Shown here: positions 24,258 through 33,170 of the stretch, one piece after another
How the letters are laid out: each line of letters starts with the position of its first letter
Position numbering within the stretch: position 1 is the first letter of the stretch
Assembly (NCBI RefSeq): GCF_000993825.1
Contig: NZ_CP011114.1
Span: 62,001-126,000, forward strand
Length of the DNA: 64,000 nt
Direction of reading: 5' to 3'
From: Paenibacillus durus ATCC 35681
Lineage (GTDB): Bacteria; Bacillota; Bacilli; Paenibacillales; Paenibacillaceae
The notes under the pieces: model-generated
Databases searched by the model: none
What the model saw: the letters and a program-made list of their open reading frames with translations, nothing else
What the model was told of the DNA's origin: nothing
Translations under genes and position numbers: made by a program

Positions 24258-25322
24258 TTAACTCAAAATCCGCCCCAGCGTCTCATCGCTGCGAAGCAGG
24301 CGCTGCGCCTTATCGCGCATCTCCGGCAGATGCAGATACGTCCGGCGGGACGGCTTAATGGACGGGGCCAAGTCAATCGCCCGTTCGAAATCCTCCTGCT
24401 TCATCCCGAGCGTTGCGACGAAATCGAAGAATCCCGTTTCGCCCAGGAATTTGCGGACCCGCTCCACCCGATGCTCCTGCACGAGACACATCAGGTAAGA
24501 GGCCACTCCCACCTGAATTCCATGAAGCTGCGGCCGCTCCACAATCTGGTCCAGAGCATGGGAAATTAGGTGCTCGCTGCCGCTTGCGGGCGCGCTGCTT
24601 CCGGCAATCTCCATGGCAATCCCGGAAAGCGTAAGGGAATCCACAATCTCTTTAATAAAAAAGAACTCGCGAATATCGGTGTAGGGCATGCGTACAATGC
24701 TGTTCACCGATTTTTTGGCCATCATAACGGCAAAGTCGTTCACGCGGGTAGCGCCAAGCGATTCTTCGAACCGCCAGTCGAAAATCGCCGGGATTTTTGA
24801 GAGGATATCTCCAAGTCCGCTGTAAAGAAACTGAACCGGCGAATTGCGGACAAGTCCGAGATCGACCAAAATGCCGTAAGGCATTCGGGCGGGAACCGAC
24901 GTGCGGCGGCCCCCCACATAAAGGGAGCAGCCGGAGCTGGCAAAGCCGTCGTGGGCGACCGAGGTCGGTACGCTAATAAACGGCAGACCGTTTAAAAACG
25001 CGATATATTTTGCAATATCCAGCGCTTTCCCCCCGCCGATCCCGATAATGGCTTCTGTGCGAGCCGGAAGAGTAAAGGCGGTATTGGCAATAGCTTCGAG
25101 GCTATTATCCAGAACATCCCGGTTGTCCAGAATTTCAATCTGCGCTTGCTCCGTCAACGATTGAATAATTTGCGGCTCGCATAAAGGGCGAATTCCTTCG
25201 CCAAAGCAGAGCACAATGCGCGAGAACCCGGCCTTGCCGAGCAGTTCACCAAAATGGGAAAGAACCTGGTCGCCAACCTCCAGAAGCGCTGGGATTGCTA
25301 CCTCGTGGGCCTGGCGCTTCAT
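24258..25322 (-). CDS. sn-Glycerol-1-phosphate dehydrogenase-like (AraM/EgsA family)
   Basis: About 354 residues of the iron-dependent alcohol dehydrogenase superfamily. The NAD loop is AIIGIGGGKALDIAKYIAF, followed by PFISVPTSVAHDGFASSGCS, where D binds the metal, then PARMPYGILVDLGLV, SGLGDILSKIPAIFDWR, and His residues in GSEHLISHALDQ and GIQVGVASYLMC. The order and the HDGFASS and GDILSK segments are those of bacterial glycerol-1-phosphate dehydrogenases that reduce dihydroxyacetone phosphate with NAD(P)H. The ATG at 25322 overlaps the stop of the HAD phosphatase gene as ATGA, so the pair is coupled. It is divergent from eutABC. Confidence 0.8.
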   Translation of the reverse strand: MKRQAHEVAIPALLEVGDQVLSHFGELLGKAGFSRIVLCFGEGIRPLCEPQIIQSLTEQAQIEILDNRDVLDNSLEAIANTAFTLPARTEAIIGIGGGKALDIAKYIAFLNGLPFISVPTSVAHDGFASSGCSLYVGGRRTSVPARMPYGILVDLGLVRNSPVQFLYSGLGDILSKIPAIFDWRFEESLGATRVNDFAVMMAKKSVNSIVRMPYTDIREFFFIKEIVDSLTLSGIAMEIAGSSAPASGSEHLISHALDQIVERPQLHGIQVGVASYLMCLVQEHRVERVRKFLGETGFFDFVATLGMKQEDFERAIDLAPSIKPSRRTYLHLPEMRDKAQRLLRSDETLGRILS

Positions 25323-25972
25323 TTCGGCCACCCGTTTTCGTTCAGATACCCGGAAATGGCATGATAATTGTCAACCGGAACGTAACTGACTCCATCACGC
25401 GTCAGCAGATCGCGCAGCTCCCCACGGGCGAAAGCGATGTCGGCCGCTTTGGCCGCTTCCAGGTCCGGCTCGCTGTCCCCGGCAAATAGCACCGTCCGGT
25501 AGCGCCTCCGGATATCCTCCAGCACCTTGCGTTTATCCAGCCCGAAAACTTTCGAGAAAAATGGATTTGCGGTGTCGGGAGTGATCCGCAGCGCGCCGTT
25601 TTCGTGTACGGCCGGCATGGAAATGACCGTTACATTCGGGATTTCCAGCGCCTGCATAAGCCGCTCGATATACCAGGATGTACCCGCGCTTACAATATAA
25701 AAGTCTCCCCCGCGCGCCTGAACCTCATGGACAAAATCAACCGCCCCCGGAGTGAGCGGGATTTTGCGAATCTCGTCCAACAGCTGCTCTTCCGTAAGAT
25801 TAAGCTTGCCAAAGATAATGTTAAGAAACTCCACGTCGATCTTCTTTGTTTTCTTCCAGTCCTGGTAAAATTGATGTCCCCATTCCGGGAAAAAACGGTC
25901 AATCATCAAATGGTAAAAATCCCGCTCCGATAGCGTGCCGTCAAAGTCGGAAAGAAACGCAAATGGTTTCAT
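25319..25972 (-). CDS. HAD-IB family phosphatase (MtnX/phosphoserine phosphatase-like)
   Basis: About 217 residues. FLSDFDGTLSERDF holds the nucleophile Asp and the acid Asp (DFDGT), SAGTSWYIERL holds the conserved Ser/Thr motif II, K in NPFFSKVFGLDKRKV is motif III, and VLFAGDSEPDLEAAKAADIAF carries the motif IV GDSxxD. Family members dephosphorylate small metabolites such as phosphoserine or HK-MTPenyl-1-P. With the overlapping glycerol-1-phosphate dehydrogenase, a role in removing phosphate from a glycerol-phosphate-derived product is an inference only. Start ATG 25972 follows GGGGGG; upstream ATGs lack a site. It is the first gene of the minus-strand pair. Confidence 0.85.
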   Translation of the reverse strand: MKPFAFLSDFDGTLSERDFYHLMIDRFFPEWGHQFYQDWKKTKKIDVEFLNIIFGKLNLTEEQLLDEIRKIPLTPGAVDFVHEVQARGGDFYIVSAGTSWYIERLMQALEIPNVTVISMPAVHENGALRITPDTANPFFSKVFGLDKRKVLEDIRRRYRTVLFAGDSEPDLEAAKAADIAFARGELRDLLTRDGVSYVPVDNYHAISGYLNENGWPK

Positions 25973-26139
25973 TATTAGAGAACCCCCCAGACCAAAATAT
26001 TTCATATTTAAGATTACCATACTTTTCTTTATTATTTATTATAGGTACCTATTTCAGATCGTAATCTGTATACAAGCTGGTTTCAAGATGGCGTGTCTAA
26101 TTTTTGTGGGTAAGTTATAGGGAGAGAAGGGCAGTAGAT

Positions 26140-27585
26140 ATGGATGAGCTGTCGTTTACAAGTGTCGGGATCGACATCGGAACCAGCACGACGAAACTGA
26201 TTGTCAGCAGGCTTCGGCTCGGGCGGGTATCGGGGGCCTTCCATTTGCCCCGCTATGAAATTGTAGAACGGGAGCTGCACTATGCAAGCCCCATTTACAC
26301 CACGCCGCTGCTGTCCCAGGAGGAAATCGACATGGATGAAGTAGCCCGGATTTTGCGGCATGAATATGCCCATATCGGTTTGAGCTTATCCGAGGTAAAA
26401 TCGGGAGCCGTCATCATCACCGGAGAAACGGCAACCAAGGCGAACGCCTGCCGGGTGGTGCATTACCTGGCAGAGCGCTCCGGGGATTTCGTCGTAGCTG
26501 CCGCCGGAGCGGATCTGGAAGGGCTGCTGGCCGGGAAAGGTTCCGGCGCCGAACAGCGCTCCAGGGAATTTCCGGGAGTTGTGGCGAATGTCGATATCGG
26601 GGGCGGCACGGCGAATGTCGCTTATTTTCGGGAAGGGAAAGCAATCGGCACCGTCACCTTCCATGTCGGGGGCCGATTGATCCGGCTGGGTGAGCAGGGC
26701 CTCGTTCATTCAGTTTCTCCGCATTTGCAGAAGTGGCTGTTGGAACGCCGGATTCCGCTGACGGCAGGCAGGAAGACGACGCCGGATCAGCTCAAGGCGA
26801 TTGCTTCCGCGATGTTCGGCGACATGCTGGCTTATTTGGCCAAGGAGGCGGTTGATCCGTCTTTTCGGCATCTGATCGCCGGATCGCCGCCCGCCGGGTC
26901 TTTGCCCGAGATTGACGAGCTCATGATTTCCGGCGGGATCAGTACACTAATGGCCGATCAGGAAATCCTGGATTCCCTGGATGCCATTTCCAGATACGGA
27001 GACTTTGGACCGCTTCTGGCCAGCTCGCTGCGGCAGCAAGCGGACAAATGGCCGTTCCGGATCGTCATCTCCGGTCAAACCGTGCGGGCAACCGTCATCG
27101 GAGCCGGTATGCAAAGCGTGGAAATCAGCGGTTCCACCGTACATATTGATCCGGCAGTGCTCCCGCTCCGTAATATCCCGGTCCTCCATCTGGAATACAC
27201 CGGGATAGGGCCCGAGGATTGGAGACAGGCAGCGGATGAGGCCATGCTGGAGGCCGCAAGGTACGCTCTGCCGGAAGCCGAGGCTCCTTACGCCATCGCT
27301 TTAAGCGGAGCCGTCATTCATTCGTACTCTACCTTGCAGATGGTGGCTGAGGCGCTGCTGGATACGTTTACCGGTCATTTTCCCGACGCGAAAATAATGG
27401 TTGTTGTCTGCGAGCATGACATGGCCAAGGCGCTGGGGCAGGCTTTATCGATCCGCTGCGGGAAGCGCCTGAACATCGTCAGTATTGACCAAATTCGGGT
27501 GGAGCGCGGCGACTACATTGATATCGGAGAACCGCTGCCCGGCATTCTCGTTCCTGTTGTGATTAAGACGTTAGCATTTTCATAA
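26140..27585 (+). CDS. eutA: Ethanolamine ammonia-lyase reactivating factor EutA
   Basis: About 481 residues with an actin-like ATPase fold. SVGIDIGTSTTKLIVSRL is phosphate loop 1, IITGETATKANA follows, VVANVDIGGGTANVAYF is phosphate loop 2, and ELMISGGISTLM is the adenosine segment. EutA exchanges damaged adenosylcobalamin for fresh cofactor in EutBC, using ATP. Start at ATG 26140, with GGGAGAGAAGGG upstream. It precedes eutB by 24 bases and eutC thereafter, the standard order. No eutJ, eutH, microcompartment shell or EutVW regulator gene lies in the window, so this is a minimal ethanolamine ammonia-lyase set. Confidence 0.93.
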   Translation: MDELSFTSVGIDIGTSTTKLIVSRLRLGRVSGAFHLPRYEIVERELHYASPIYTTPLLSQEEIDMDEVARILRHEYAHIGLSLSEVKSGAVIITGETATKANACRVVHYLAERSGDFVVAAAGADLEGLLAGKGSGAEQRSREFPGVVANVDIGGGTANVAYFREGKAIGTVTFHVGGRLIRLGEQGLVHSVSPHLQKWLLERRIPLTAGRKTTPDQLKAIASAMFGDMLAYLAKEAVDPSFRHLIAGSPPAGSLPEIDELMISGGISTLMADQEILDSLDAISRYGDFGPLLASSLRQQADKWPFRIVISGQTVRATVIGAGMQSVEISGSTVHIDPAVLPLRNIPVLHLEYTGIGPEDWRQAADEAMLEAARYALPEAEAPYAIALSGAVIHSYSTLQMVAEALLDTFTGHFPDAKIMVVVCEHDMAKALGQALSIRCGKRLNIVSIDQIRVERGDYIDIGEPLPGILVPVVIKTLAFS

Positions 27586-27609
27586 CTGATACGGAAGGGA
27601 GATGGCCGG

Positions 27610-28974
27610 ATGATCAAGAGCATGGCAATGCTCGGGCACACCTACCATTTTAACAGTCTCAAGGAAATCCTGGCCAAAGCGAATGAGGAAAAGTCAGGGG
27701 ATCAGTTAGCCGGAATCGGACCAGCGGATGCCCGTGAACGGATCGCCGCCAAGTTTGTGCTGGCCGACCTGACGCTGAGTGAGATAAGGAATGATCCGCT
27801 GCTGCCGCCCGAAGAAGATGAAGTGTCGCGGGTGATCGAAGAGGCGATCGACGAGACGGTGTATAACGGGATTCGGAACTGGAGCATCGCCGAGCTTCGC
27901 GAGTATATTTTGTCCCATAAGGCCGGGCCGGATGAGCTGAAGCGAATCGGTTCCGGCATGACCAGTGAAATGATTGCCGCGGTCGCCAAAGTGATGTCCA
28001 ATCTCGATTTGATTACAGCGGCTTCCAAAATCCGCACGGTTACCCGGTGTAACACTGAAATCGGGCAGCGGGGCGTGCTGGCCACAAGGGCGCAGCCGAA
28101 TCATCCTTCGGACAGCATTCCCGGCATTTTGGCCGCTACGTACGAAGCGCTCAGCTACGGTGTCGGAGATGCCGTCATCGGGATCAATCCCGTGATCGAT
28201 TCGGCGGAGAGCGTCCGGGCGATTTTATCCGCAGTCAAAGAAGTAATGGACAGGTGGAGCATCCCGACCCAGAATTGCGTCCTTGCGCATGTAACAACCC
28301 AAATGAGAGCGCTCGAACAAGGGGCCCCGATGGATTTGTTATTTCAAAGCTTGGCCGGAACCGAGCAGGGCAATAAAGGCTTTGGCGTAAATATCCGGCT
28401 GCTGGACGAAGCAGATGGGTTGATGCGGTTGAAGGGCGCTTCGCAGGGCTCGAATCGGTGGTATTTTGAAACGGGGCAGGGCTCGGAGCTGTCCTCGTAC
28501 GCTCATTTCGGGATTGACCAATTGACGCTCGAATCGAGATGCTACGGGCTGGCTCGAAAATACAAGCCGTTCCTCGTCAACACGGTCGTCGGTTTCATCG
28601 GACCGGAATACCTTTACGACAGCAAGCAGGTCATTCGTGCCGGATTGGAAGACCATTTTATGGGCAAAATGCACGGGCTTCCGATGGGTGTGGACGTATG
28701 TTATACGAACCACATGATGGCGGAGCAGAACGATATGGAGAACCTTGGCGTGCTGCTGACGTCGGCGGGCGTTAACTTTCTCATCGGAGTGCCGATGGCG
28801 GATGATTGTATGCTCAATTACCAGTCGCTCAGCTTTCACGATCTCGCCGCCCTGCGGGAAACCTTTGGTTTACGGCCTGCTCCGGCGTTCGAGGAATGGC
28901 TGGTTAAGATGGGGATTATGGAAAATGGCAGGCTGACGGATACGGCCGGAAATCCGGCACTCTTTATGGGTTAA
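27610..28974 (+). CDS. eutB: Ethanolamine ammonia-lyase, large subunit EutB
   Basis: 454 residues, normal for the catalytic subunit. It is a TIM barrel that splits ethanolamine into acetaldehyde and ammonia by adenosylcobalamin radical chemistry. Visible family segments are SDSIPGILAATYEALSYGVG, DAVIGINPVIDS, YFETGQGSELSS, ESRCYGLARKYKPFLVNTVV and MGVDVCYTNHMMAEQNDMEN (each conserved around the substrate and cobalamin sites). GGGAGATGGCC precedes the ATG. The gene lies between eutA and eutC, and the complex needs the B12 made or imported elsewhere. Confidence 0.95.
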   Translation: MIKSMAMLGHTYHFNSLKEILAKANEEKSGDQLAGIGPADARERIAAKFVLADLTLSEIRNDPLLPPEEDEVSRVIEEAIDETVYNGIRNWSIAELREYILSHKAGPDELKRIGSGMTSEMIAAVAKVMSNLDLITAASKIRTVTRCNTEIGQRGVLATRAQPNHPSDSIPGILAATYEALSYGVGDAVIGINPVIDSAESVRAILSAVKEVMDRWSIPTQNCVLAHVTTQMRALEQGAPMDLLFQSLAGTEQGNKGFGVNIRLLDEADGLMRLKGASQGSNRWYFETGQGSELSSYAHFGIDQLTLESRCYGLARKYKPFLVNTVVGFIGPEYLYDSKQVIRAGLEDHFMGKMHGLPMGVDVCYTNHMMAEQNDMENLGVLLTSAGVNFLIGVPMADDCMLNYQSLSFHDLAALRETFGLRPAPAFEEWLVKMGIMENGRLTDTAGNPALFMG

Positions 28975-28996
28975 ACTACATTTACGGAGGTGCGGT

Positions 28997-29698
28997 ATGG
29001 AAGATTGCGAGAAATTGGAGGCGTTAATGAAGAGTACTCCGGCGCGCATCGGGGTGGGGCGTGCGGGAGCCAGGCCGCTAACCCATACGATGCTGCAATT
29101 CCGGAAAGATCATGCCGCCGCTGTGGACGCCGTTTACGGGGAAGTGGATGAATCGATCCTGCGGCAGCTCGGATTATTCACCGTGGAGACCTGTTACGGA
29201 AATAAGGAGACCTATTTGAAACGCCCGGATCTTGGACGCATCATTACAGACGAAGGCATAGCGGTTATCCGCGAAAAATGCGTCAAACACCCGCAAATTC
29301 AAATTGTCGTGTCGGACGGTTTAAGCGCCGATGCGATTACCGCGAACATTCTCGATGTGTATCCGGCCCTGCTCGATTCCTTGCGAGTCAATGAGCTGAA
29401 CCCGGGAATCTCATTTTATGTAAAAGGGGGGCGAGTTGCCTGCATGGACCACATCGGAGAGGTGCTGCAGCCGGATGCGCTCGTGCTCCTGATCGGAGAA
29501 CGGCCCGGACTCGTAACCGCCCAATCCATGAGCGCTTACATGTGCTACAAGCCCCGCAAGGGTACGATCGAATCCGACCGGAACGTCATCTCCAACATCC
29601 ATTCGGGCGGGACGCCTCCGCTGGAGGCGGCGGCACATATCGGCACGATGCTCAAAAGGATGCTGGAGCGTCAGACGAGCGGCACGAACTTTTTCTAA
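28997..29698 (+). CDS. eutC: Ethanolamine ammonia-lyase, small subunit EutC
   Basis: 233 residues. ARIGVGRAGARPLTHTMLQF RKDHAAA is the start of the EutC core, QIVVSDGLSADAI and LIGERPGLVTAQSMSAYMCY with KPRKGTIESDRN follow, and SNIHSGGTPPLEAAAHI is the cobalamin-binding end. It lacks the roughly 50-residue N-terminal extension found in the enterobacterial protein, as is common in Firmicutes. ACGGAGG lies before the ATG. Together with EutB it forms the holoenzyme that binds adenosylcobalamin between the subunits. A repeated hairpin terminator lies 70 bases after the stop. Confidence 0.94.
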   Translation: MEDCEKLEALMKSTPARIGVGRAGARPLTHTMLQFRKDHAAAVDAVYGEVDESILRQLGLFTVETCYGNKETYLKRPDLGRIITDEGIAVIREKCVKHPQIQIVVSDGLSADAITANILDVYPALLDSLRVNELNPGISFYVKGGRVACMDHIGEVLQPDALVLLIGERPGLVTAQSMSAYMCYKPRKGTIESDRNVISNIHSGGTPPLEAAAHIGTMLKRMLERQTSGTNFF

Positions 29699-29768
29699 AA
29701 GAAGGGGAATGTGCATGCATTTGGTTTTGAGTGAATTGAAGCCATATAACGGCTTAATAAACATTTAA

Positions 29769-29811
29769 AAGCTTATTCCAACTTGAATTACAAGTAGGGA
29801 TGAGCTTTTTC
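29769..29811 (+). terminator. Terminator, copy 1 of a repeated element
   Basis: AAGCTTATTCC-AACTTG and a right arm TAGGGATGAGCTT followed by TTTTT. The same hairpin, with CTTATTCCAACTTGA conserved, recurs after four of the toxin cassettes. Here it ends eutC and marks the left edge of the array. Confidence 0.75.
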
Positions 29812-29860
29812 TATTAGACCAAATTACTTTATTTTGAAATTGAGGAGTTATATTAAAAAA

Positions 29861-29880
29861 ATATCGAAAAAAGTCGATAT
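29861..29880. promoter_or_regulatory. Inverted repeat in the leader of the VgrG array
   Basis: ATATCGA (29861-29867) and TCGATAT (29874-29880) are perfect 7-base arms around a 6-base centre, 36 bases before the first vgrG-like gene in an AT-rich leader. TATAGT overlaps the right arm. It may be an operator; no convincing -35 box is present. Confidence 0.4.
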
Positions 29881-29915
29881 ATAGTAAATTAATGAATTTA
29901 TAAGGAGATGAGTGA

Positions 29916-31472
29916 ATGGCAATATCGGCGGTTAGCTATGAACATTTGCAAATACTTCCTTTTGAAATGAGATTGCATCATGTGATGCTGGTCAAGAAAA
30001 TCGATGATCACGCGAAATTGACGTTTACAGGCATTATTTCGGAAGAACAGGAAGATCATTATGTACGAATGGCAGATGAGAATACCCCTGTGGAGCTTCT
30101 GTATGCCGATGAAAATGGACAGAGCAAGCGGTTGTTTCACGGTACAATTCTTAAGCTCCATGTCAAGGTGGAGAACAACGTATATTGGCTGGAAGCGGAG
30201 GCCATATCCCATACGCATGCGATGGACCTCAAGCCGGAGACGCGATCTTACCAGAATCATTCGATGCCCATCCTCGATTTAATGCAGAAGATCAGCGGTT
30301 ACTACCCGAAAGGGCAAATCTTTAATACGTTTGAGGAAGATAAAAAGCTGGGTGCTTATACGCTGCAATATCAGGAGACGGACTGGCAGTTTCTAAAGAG
30401 GCTGGCTTCCCGTTATCATGCGGTGCTAGTTCCTGTATCAACGGAAGATAGCGTACGCGTATATATGGGCATTCCGGATCACCGGGACGCAGGCGAGCTC
30501 GAAGCTACACACTACCGGATGTATAAGGATATGCTGGCCTACAAGAAAGAGGCGGCTGCCGGAAAGAGCGGGCTTAGTGAACAGGACTATATTTGTTACG
30601 AAGTGATGCTGCACGATCAGGTGCTTGAACTTGGAGACAAGGTAACCTTCAAAGGCCAGCAGCTTCATGTGTTCGAAATGCGAACCGAAATGAAGCAGGG
30701 TCTGCTTACTCATCATTATACCCTCGGTTTGAAACGGGCAGCTTACAGGCGAACGAGAACCAATTCCAAGCTGGTTGGCGCGTCTATTTCAGGCAAAGTC
30801 ATGGAAGTGGTTCGGGATGAGGTCAAGGTGCGGCTTGATTACGACCAGGACTGGAGCCTTGAGACTGCAATCCCGTTCCCGTATTCCACCATGTATGCGT
30901 CGGATGATCAGACAGGCTGGTACTGCATGCCGGAGAAAGGAGATAGTGTCCGGATTTATTTTCCAAATGCGAAAGAAGCGGAAGGCATTGCACTCAGCTC
31001 CGTGCGGAAGAAGCTGCCGGAAGAAGCGATGGCTCCCGCATCCAGTCCGGGCAGTACATCCAGCGCTGCAGGGGGACACAGCCAAAATGTAACGACGACA
31101 GTTGTCCAGCAAGAACAGCTGCAGCCCATTATTAATTACGACAAGGATTTAAAGGAAGACTTAATGGCCAATCCGAACACGAAGTTTTTGCTGACGCCAA
31201 CCGGCCAGAAGATCACTTTCGAAGAAGATAAAATCACCATTACCGGTGCGGCCGGGGGCGCAACCATTACTTTAACGAGCGCCGGCACGATTATTCTGAA
31301 TTGTGAAAATAAAATTATGCTGCAGGCAAGCAAGCAAATCGAAATGGTGTCGGAATCCATTATGATGGTCGCCAACCAGATTGAAATGTCTACGAAGGAC
31401 GCAAAAGGCGGCCTTACGATGGATCAGGGGCAGGTCGTGATTAAGGGCATCGAAGTGCTGATGAACCAATAA
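29916..31472 (+). CDS. VgrG/gpD-like contractile-injection spike protein without toxin domain
   Basis: 518 residues. The first about 290 residues are the gp27/gpD-like ring domain: HHVMLVKKIDDHAKLTFTGI, TRSYQNHSMPILDLMQKISG, and YTLQYQETDWQFLKRLASRY, the E-T-D-W-x-F-x-x-R-L-A-S-R signature. An OB-fold (gp5-like) domain follows (SISGKVMEVVRDEVKVRL, MPEKGDSVRIYFPN), then a Ser/Gly linker and a C-terminal beta-helix spike of short repeats (GQKITFEEDKITITGAAGG, NKIMLQASKQIEMVSESIMM). It has AAGGAG 9 bases before the ATG. Unlike the later copies it ends after the spike. Such proteins cap the tube of phage tails, R-pyocins, eCIS and T6SS. It heads the array and is followed after 28 bases by the pentapeptide gene. 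Confidence 0.88.
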   Translation: MAISAVSYEHLQILPFEMRLHHVMLVKKIDDHAKLTFTGIISEEQEDHYVRMADENTPVELLYADENGQSKRLFHGTILKLHVKVENNVYWLEAEAISHTHAMDLKPETRSYQNHSMPILDLMQKISGYYPKGQIFNTFEEDKKLGAYTLQYQETDWQFLKRLASRYHAVLVPVSTEDSVRVYMGIPDHRDAGELEATHYRMYKDMLAYKKEAAAGKSGLSEQDYICYEVMLHDQVLELGDKVTFKGQQLHVFEMRTEMKQGLLTHHYTLGLKRAAYRRTRTNSKLVGASISGKVMEVVRDEVKVRLDYDQDWSLETAIPFPYSTMYASDDQTGWYCMPEKGDSVRIYFPNAKEAEGIALSSVRKKLPEEAMAPASSPGSTSSAAGGHSQNVTTTVVQQEQLQPIINYDKDLKEDLMANPNTKFLLTPTGQKITFEEDKITITGAAGGATITLTSAGTIILNCENKIMLQASKQIEMVSESIMMVANQIEMSTKDAKGGLTMDQGQVVIKGIEVLMNQ

Positions 31473-31500
31473 AACGCACCTAAGAGAGGAGTGCGCGGGG

Positions 31501-32652
31501 ATGCACGACATGGAGATATGGAACTATTTTATTGAAGAAGATGTCACGCCGCAGCGAAATCGGCAGATTAAATCTTTACATAACTATTATGTCCGGCATA
31601 AAAAGCAGATTTTAGACCAGCTCGTCCCGCTATTCGACCGGTTCTGCCAGAATGTACAGCTCCTGCAGCAAGAAGGGCATTTACAGAAATGCGCCTGCAT
31701 TCACGTCTCCCTGCTGCGGACGAGCCTGAACGAAGGAAGGCCCGTCTATATGCTGGAGGCCAGCGGCAGGGACACGGAAAGCAACGTGCAGCTGACGCCT
31801 TTCCGTTATGATGCGGGATGGATTTATGGATTCGCGGACGCTTGGGATCAAGCATGTGAGGAGAAGCGCAAGCATTATATGAACCGCATTCAGCGCCATT
31901 CGTTCGAAGCCTGGAAGACAGAGCAGCTGTATCCGTTTCACGTCTATATGGTACACGCTGTCCGTTATGCCATGGATACCATCCGGCAGCTTGTTTCTTT
32001 CCAAAGCATAGAGAAAGACAGTCATTTTGAAGTGCGCGTCGGCGAATATCGGGATCATGAAGTCAGTGAATCGGTGTATCGCGTCAATGAGAGACAACGA
32101 ACCTCCATTACGTGCAAAGGATGGCTGGAAAACCGGTCAGATCAAGAATATATCTATGAACATATTGCCAGAGTCGATTTGTCTCGTGGTCATTACGAAG
32201 GGATTGATCTGAATTATGCCAGGTTCGAAGAGGTGACGCTGACAGGAAGTCGTTTCGGGGGCAGCCGAATGCTGGGTACCCGCTTCGAGCGCTGCGTATG
32301 TGATCAGGCCGATTTTGCCGAGAGTCTTCTAGTTGATGCGGATTTTCGCGATTGTGATCTGACCTATGCGAGGTTCGACCGTGTACTGGGCGATCGGGAT
32401 ATCGCGGTAGAGGGGCATGGCCTGGTGTTTGGCCTGAACGGCGTACAGTTTCAACGGGCCAACCTGACCCATGCCAGCTTTCGGGATGCGAAAATTGCGG
32501 GAGATTTTACAGGTGCGAAGCTGGAAGAGGCGGATTTCACAGGGGCAGACCTGACCGGCAGCCGGATGCTGGAGCGGGACGCTTTCCGGGTTTCACTGAC
32601 GAAGGAACAGCGTGAAACGATCACTTGGGTGGAGGAGCCGCAGCATGAGTAG
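31501..32652 (+). CDS. Pentapeptide-repeat protein, probable effector adaptor (copy A)
   Basis: 383 residues. The first about 215 residues form a unique helical/beta domain starting HDMEIWNYFIEEDVTPQRN and containing YMLEASGRD and FHVYMVHAVRYAMDT. From about 220 on, A-(D/N)-(L/F)-x-x pentapeptide repeats follow: IDLNYARFEEVTLTGSRFGG, DQADFAESLLVDADFRDCDL, FQRANLTHASFRDAKIAG, FTGADLTGSRM. These form a right-handed quadrilateral beta-helix. In proteobacterial T6SS clusters, DUF2169/pentapeptide proteins sit between vgrG and PAAR genes and load effectors; the same gene order here suggests the same role, by analogy. AGAGAGGAG precedes the ATG. The stop overlaps the next start. Confidence 0.8.
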   Translation: MHDMEIWNYFIEEDVTPQRNRQIKSLHNYYVRHKKQILDQLVPLFDRFCQNVQLLQQEGHLQKCACIHVSLLRTSLNEGRPVYMLEASGRDTESNVQLTPFRYDAGWIYGFADAWDQACEEKRKHYMNRIQRHSFEAWKTEQLYPFHVYMVHAVRYAMDTIRQLVSFQSIEKDSHFEVRVGEYRDHEVSESVYRVNERQRTSITCKGWLENRSDQEYIYEHIARVDLSRGHYEGIDLNYARFEEVTLTGSRFGGSRMLGTRFERCVCDQADFAESLLVDADFRDCDLTYARFDRVLGDRDIAVEGHGLVFGLNGVQFQRANLTHASFRDAKIAGDFTGAKLEEADFTGADLTGSRMLERDAFRVSLTKEQRETITWVEEPQHE

Positions 32653-33169
32653 GATGGAATACTATGTGCTGGAACATGATCGGCGCTTGCCGGCGAACGG
32701 AGCGAATCTGGCGTTTCCGGAACGTATGCTCAGGGGCTACGGACATGCGGAGCAGCAGGAAGTCATCTATGTTAAGCCGGACAATAGCCTGACTTCCAGC
32801 AGTCTGATTGAACATCCCATCCTGCTGGTCAGCGAGGAGCTGCGGGCCACTATAAACAAGCGGATTCCGGAGATCGCTTATAAAAGCGTAATCGTAATGG
32901 ACCTCAAGCAGCAGGGGCAATTCGATTATGCATGGATGGATTTTCCGGAAATTCCTTGTCTTGCGCCTGACCGCACGGAGACGGACAACGGACAGGTTCA
33001 CACCATTTGGGTAGACCCGGAAGCTTTGAGGGAAGCTGCCATTTTCCAAATTCCGTATTACCGGAGCCGTGTGCTGGTGGCGCGTGTGGACGTAGCGGAG
33101 AGCTTGCTTAGAAAAAGCCTGTACGGCTTAAAGATCAGACCAATCCGGTTGACGGGAGGAGAAGCTTGA
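32645..33169 (+). CDS. Conserved 174-aa protein of the VgrG module (DUF1629/Imm11-like, copy A)
   Basis: 174 residues: MEYYVLEHDRRLPANGANL, LIEHPILLVSEELRATINKR, YKSVIVMDLKQQGQFDYAWM, DFPEIPCLAPDR and a C-terminal RVDVAESLLRKSLYGLKIRP. The order of an N-terminal Y-Y-x-L strand, a central V-S-E-x-L-x-x-x-(I/L) helix, I-P-x-(L/I) and the C-terminal helix resembles the DUF1629/Imm11 group, some of which are chaperones or immunity proteins in T6SS clusters. I hold that as weak. The ATG (32645) overlaps the pentapeptide gene by 8 bases, with GGAGGAG upstream, so translation is coupled. Because it is nearly constant between modules while toxins vary, it is more likely a loading factor than immunity. 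Confidence 0.7.
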   Translation: MSRMEYYVLEHDRRLPANGANLAFPERMLRGYGHAEQQEVIYVKPDNSLTSSSLIEHPILLVSEELRATINKRIPEIAYKSVIVMDLKQQGQFDYAWMDFPEIPCLAPDRTETDNGQVHTIWVDPEALREAAIFQIPYYRSRVLVARVDVAESLLRKSLYGLKIRPIRLTGGEA

Positions 33170-33170
33170 G

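Noticed and set aside
32645..33169. Immunity protein function for the 174-aa protein (Imm11-like)
   Set aside because: It stays nearly constant between modules with unrelated toxins and lies upstream of the toxin; the variable genes just downstream of each toxin fit immunity better.
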